This document shows positions 59,128-64,000 of a DNA stretch of 64,000 bases, piece by piece. Source of the DNA: Hermodice carunculata (lineage: Eukaryota; Annelida; Polychaeta; Eunicida; Amphinomidae). The notes beneath the pieces were generated by a model that had not been told where the DNA came from, made no database searches, and saw nothing but the letters and a program-made list of their open reading frames with translations. Each line of letters opens with the position of its first letter. Position 1 is the stretch's first letter. Location: the NCBI GenBank assembly GCA_964020975.1, contig OZ026614.1:4519233-4583232 (forward strand), given 5' to 3'. A program made the translations under genes and the position numbers.

Positions 59128-59205
59128 TAATACCCAAACAAAATCTTTTAGGTTACATAACAGATAACAGATCAGATCTGCTATTTTGATATACATTCAC
59201 ATTTA

Positions 59206-59281
59206 AACCTAGGGTTTTGCGATGACCCAGCCACCACGCACGGTCTTTACACTGCCGGCCGGGTCGCGAAACCCTTGGATT
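59206..59281. repeat. Imperfect hairpin, ~26-bp arms
   Basis: The arm 59206-59232 (CCTAGGGTTTTGCGATGACC) pairs with 59257-59281 (GGGTCGCGAAACCCTTGG) with a few mismatches. It is GC-rich for the region. Confidence 0.7.
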
Positions 59282-59940
59282 TGTTTGAAAACCCAGGGTT
59301 ATGCCACAAAAAAATCTGAAATTTGTCCTACAAAACTAAGGGTCTTGTTTACTTTATTTATCAGACAACTTCAAGTTAATGGCCAAGATATGCACACGGA
59401 GTGAAATGTTATCTCTGATGGGTAGGTGTATACATAGTTACAACACTGGGAGAGGTACCGTAAAATTATAAAGCTAAGGGTTTTGTAAAGAAACAAAATT
59501 ATGGGTTTTATATCTTCCCATTTTGTAACTGCCTTTTGTTTTAACAAAAGTTGACAATTTATAGTTTGAGGAATAGTACATCGACCTAATTATTTGAATA
59601 CCAACAGTGCAGAGTGGGCCTAAAAAGTCTCAACACCTAAACGTTGCCGTGAGTTGAGGTGATAAATCGTGACTGCACTACAGCAGATAAGCAAGCCTAT
59701 ACTGTGAAGGTTAGTACATTTTCAGTAATAATATGTTAGCCTATGATCGAGAGAGCACCAAATAAGGGCGTTCAGAGGACATACACTGGTAACAGTTTCA
59801 ATCTCAATTATTCTGATAACTGCAGCTGTAGTATAGCAAGCAAGTAGGCACATGTCAACCCGTTTTACCGTTTATTCCGTAATTATATATGTTTAAAATA
59901 TTTTTCACATACATGTAATTAATTTCACATGTGCCAAAAA
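59282..59940. other. Nothing recognised
   Basis: AT-rich, no long frames or repeats. Confidence 0.5.
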
Positions 59941-59942
59941 AT

Positions 59943-60095
59943 CACATATGTACAAAAACTTTAAATAATTTAACATATGTGATAAAGTATTACACATGTG
60001 TGCAAAAATGTATACATATGTACAAAAACTTAAAATAATTAAACATATGTGATATAGTTTTTACACATATATGCAACAGATTTACACATATGTGC
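59943..60095. repeat. 71-bp imperfect tandem duplication rich in ACATATGT palindromes
   Basis: ACATATGTACAAAAACTT starts at 59943 and again at 60014. Each unit also carries a second ACATATGTGATA, so the 8-bp palindrome or a near variant recurs about every 35 bp. Confidence 0.75.
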
Positions 60096-63000
60096 TGCGC
60101 CACAGGACCATTCTCCAGCGTCCAATGTGAAAAGGACATGCGTAAATGCGTTTTTGTCTGTGATTAGCTGTTTATGAATGCAGTCTCGTTTTTTATTGGA
60201 TTGGCACATAGTGACCATCTTGACGTAGGGGCCAGTCATTTTTTTTCTATTGTGACAATAATATTTATGACAAAATGACATTTGATGAAATAAAATGGCA
60301 TATCTGAGTTTCGTTTTTTATTTTTCACCTCGTACTGCTCGCATCAACAAGGTTTTATCTCGACTCTTTGCTGTTTATATCACATTCATTCAACAGTATC
60401 TCTGTAATTCCCGAATTTTCATTTAATGTAATTTTTCCTTTCCTTACTGTTTGGTGAGTGTTTTTAGCGCTTTTTTATCATGGCTATATATGAGATGTTT
60501 ACAGTCATTATTGCTCTTAATGTGCTAGGTGAATGCGTGTGTAAGAGAGATGAGTCTGATAGGTGTTAGAAGATGGTGTGAAAGATGTGTTAGAAGCTGG
60601 AATGACTAGTGTGGCTTGAGTCTTTCCAGTGTTAGAACGTCAGGGATGCCAGTGGTTACAGGTATGTCTGTTACTATTTACCGATTGTATAAAATCCCGC
60701 CGTGAGGATTTTTTTTTTTTTTTTTTTTTTTTACCTGTATCCACTATCTGGGCAACCTTCTCCACTAAGCTCCATCTTTTACCCAGCTGGTGTTCTAGGC
60801 GCGTCTTCCCAGTCTTGCTTCTGAATTCATAGCCAGGGACCGAATTCAGTGTCTGATACAATATTCCTTTCCTGGGGCCTATTAAATGAGGGTTGTAATC
60901 GGACGATCGGGGGGGGGGGGGCTATAATAGATAAAAATATAGTGTTGCATTTGGATTTTGTAACGAACGATTATATATGCTTCAGACACAACCGTAGGCA
61001 GATTAAAGTTAAGATAGCAAGTCATGGTTTAGAAGGCCTGGTAGCCAGGAGAACGGGCACCTGGAACCTAGCGAAATATTACAATAACGATCACCGAAGA
61101 ACCATGGCTATGAAGAGGCCATGCTGTTTTTAAATGAACAACCATGGCTATGCAGGTTTGCTGTTTCCCCGACCCAAGTTAACCCTCTAGACAAGTTGAA
61201 ATGAATGCTGTGTTTGAGTTGACTTTGCTGCCAAATAACGGCACATGATGTACACTTTTTCTATGAAATTTTCAGCCAGGGTCGATCAAGTTTTAATAGG
61301 CCAGGGTGGCTTAAAAACTTTTTTATGTTTCGTACATACTTCACCTCATCTTCGATAAGAATGGGTACATGTTGCCCAGTTTCTTTAGCCAGCACGGAAC
61401 AGGAAAGTTGTGCATATTATACATGATTGCACTGGCAGAACGGGGGCGGGGGTCGTGTGGGATGTAAAAAAAATTAATAATGAATAATAAGTAAAGTGGA
61501 AAATAAAATAAAACATTGGAAGATAAAAGCAAACAGCCTGGCCTTTTACTGCCGCATTCAAAACAGCATTTACTGTCCGGAGGTATGTCTAAACGTTTAT
61601 GATCCTTAAACTGTTCATACTGTCACATATAATCGTAACGTTTCAATATACATTCTCTTCAGAGTATTTTGAGGTATAAGGAGGTGTACCCCTAATATGG
61701 GGATTTACTAATTTAAATAAAGTATAATGCGTTTCGAATGTAATCTCTGAGAAAAAATAGACAGAAACTGTTAGCTACTGCTGCTGCTGATATATGTACA
61801 TTGTCGTCACGTACATATGACGTTTGTTTTTCAATCGAAGGCAGATTTAGCAATCCAAATGTTTAAAAGGAAGAAATAGTTCTGATTGTGATTGCCAATT
61901 GGAGTCAATGAAATTCAAACCAAAATTGCCAGGATAAGACCCACACGCCATCTATGAGCAGTTTGAAAAATCACCCAAAGTCAATGGTCCATTAGTTCCA
62001 AATTCCGCTTCTAGTGATTAAAGGTGCTAGCAGAAAGAATGTACTGATTGATGTTCTCATGGGCATGACTCAGCTCCAGATAATAGATCTTTAGATGAAG
62101 GCGAAAAAGTATGCTAACAGTTTGTGAAGATAATGAACCTGGGTATTGTAACATTCCTGTCTCACAATGCTTTTTAAAATTGTAATTACTTTTTGAAGTT
62201 TGATTTCTTTTCTTGTATGTTATGTATTTAAGATGTATGATACCATAAGCATACATTGTGATGATGCTAACAACATCATGATCAGTTGTTAAGTCGGAGT
62301 TCCTCTGTTTAAAACAAGGAAACCTCAACTTATAAAACTGTCTTGCGAATACATTTGGGCACCTGAAAAGTACAGAATTCAAAATTCCTCACTTCTGTTA
62401 TTTTTGTTCAGGATAACAATGGATTTTACCTCACTTTTAGTTACTAAATTACTGAATGTGGCCATTTCTATGCAGCAAAATGCACCATAAAAGGTGACGA
62501 ATTTCAAACATTTTTATGGGCTGGGGCGATGCCCCTGGATCCTCTGAACACAGCTTTGTGCACATATATATATATGGTGTGTGACACATCTGGTGCCAAT
62601 TTTGGCACTAAATGCCATATAGGGCTGGAGCCATATGGAAAACGAGGAGACCATTCATTATTCCTAATGTAACATCACTCTTTGGTCAAAAAAGCAAATA
62701 ATGATGCGACTGTAATTTTTTCTGGCATTGTTAATGATGGAAAATTCACAATCCATTATATCTAATTGTCTTATTTATCATTTGTGTCTATATTTTCTTT
62801 TTTAATTGGTCATTTATAAAATTGTGTTCAGATGTAGCTTAAATGTGGTTTTGGTCAGCAGATGGTGCTACTCAAGATTCTTCTCTCCTGTCAGCCTGGC
62901 AGACTTCTGTTCAAACTGGTATGGGCTCAAAGTTTTACTGTATTTGAGGACGCTTCATTACTGTGTAGGCTAAACACCAACATGGCCATGGAATTACCAC

Positions 63001-63125
63001 GATGATATATTGAAAAGATTCCTTAACACCAATAAGGCTATGGAGTTACCATGGTAATACATTGATAAGGTTAAATAGGTCTAAAAATTAGCCCCTTAAC
63101 CCTGTCCCCCTTGAATTAAGACTGA
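60096..63125. other. No supported gene
   Basis: The longest frame is 62011-62382 on the minus strand (123 codons), which I do not recognise. A T-tract lies at 60709-60732 and G-runs at 60910-60920. A roughly 51-bp imperfect duplication near 62974-63076 shares AACACCAA, GGAATTACCA-like and ATTGA motifs. Confidence 0.4.
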
Positions 63126-63192
63126 GTCAACAGCTTTCCTTGGCATGGGTTGGGCACTAACTGCCCAACCCATGCCAAGGAAAGCTGTTGAC
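63126..63192. repeat. Perfect 31-bp-stem hairpin element
   Basis: The arm 63126-63156 (GTCAACAGCTTTCCTTGGCA and on) is an exact reverse complement of 63162-63192, with a 5-nt loop. The outer 18 bp match the hairpin at 56611-56657. Confidence 0.95.
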
Positions 63193-64000
63193 CTGGGGCA
63201 TGTGATCTTGATAAGTCTCATGTACATTTCTCAGTCAAATTGTTTTTCACAACTGTTGAAATTAGTTGAAAACAGTGAAGCAGACGACATTTGACCCCAA
63301 GCCGGTTTTGGCCGGTTTGAGGGGGAAAGGGTTAAAGCACAGGGTGAAAGAATCTGCTCGCTGACCCTGTTCTCAGCTAGAAGATCCATGTTTCAATCTA
63401 ATCAGCTTCCATTGCTATTCCGATGGGGGAAGTAACGTTGGTCATTCTCTTACTCTGGTTTCCTATCACTGGGTAGGCTACTCATCTCGTTCAATCCGAT
63501 CTGGGACATTTGAATGTCTGCACAATATTCTTACGAGGTTTTCTGCCTGGTCTTCAGTGAAGTCTGATAGCTGCTTATTGTCTCATTTGAATTTAAAATA
63601 TACTAATGTATTGACTTGGTACTAATATTTATACACGCATACCCACATCGGGACCAAGCTTGTACCTGAGTACCCTAGTTATTGTATTACAGTGTTGCTG
63701 GGCCTGTATATAGAGCAGTCATGACAAAAAACCCTACTTCAATAACAATTTTATCAAAATGTGGATTTATAATCAATGTACATGAAAAAGGCTGTTATAT
63801 CACTGAATGAATGTGGTGTTACATAGCCAGCTGCATATATTCCAAGCACTGATCAAAGAAACAATCGATTATTAAGCAAACAATGCTGCACAGATAAAAA
63901 CAGCAATGAACTGTAAAGCAAATAATGGATTATATTTACTACATGCAATTGAACATATAGATTGTTTGTTACTTGAACACTTAACTTGTATTAACCACAG
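63193..64000. other. Nothing recognised
   Basis: AT-rich unique sequence to the end of the window; no frame of note. Confidence 0.5.

Noticed and set aside
62011-62382. 123-codon minus frame
   Set aside because: No recognisable domain, low-complexity-free but unremarkable composition, and no splice or repeat context; chance frames of this size are expected in 64 kb.

Overview
This is animal nuclear DNA, most likely from a marine invertebrate. The signs are spliced host genes with GT-AG introns, many non-LTR (LINE) retrotransposon fragments, long (AT)n, (ATT)n, (CAT)n and (CAGA)n microsatellites, and AT-rich non-coding sequence. Nothing looks prokaryotic, and I see no operon, CRISPR array, rRNA or recognisable tRNA. 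The phylum cannot be settled from the sequence alone.

The only host genes I can support are two GH3-family paralogues (acyl-adenylate-forming enzymes of the plant GH3 / vertebrate GHDC family) that converge tail to tail. On the minus strand, seven exons between 28389 and 16793 join in phase into a complete 635-residue protein with two N-terminal hydrophobic segments and GH3 motifs. On the plus strand, the last two coding exons of a second gene lie at 625-711 and 6205-6348, and the rest is beyond the left edge. The stop codons are about 10.4 kb apart.

From left to right: 1-6348 is the tail of the plus-strand GH3 gene, whose last intron holds a LINE (A) split by another LINE (B). 6349-16792 is intergenic, with a second LINE-A copy, two large hairpins and several microsatellites. 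16793-28389 is the minus-strand GH3 gene. 28400-42300 has no recognised gene; it is dominated by interspersed repeats with an internal period of about 130-165 bp, three minisatellites and microsatellites. 42300-58640 is a LINE graveyard (families B, C, D and unassigned pieces) with nested insertions, including a LINE-B copy flanked by an 8-bp target-site duplication inside a periodic repeat element. 58640-64000 is repeat-rich with no recognised gene.

The best candidates for further study are the animal GH3 pair, the periodic-core element present at three loci in both orientations, and a set of short self-folding hairpin elements, two of which share nearly the same stem.
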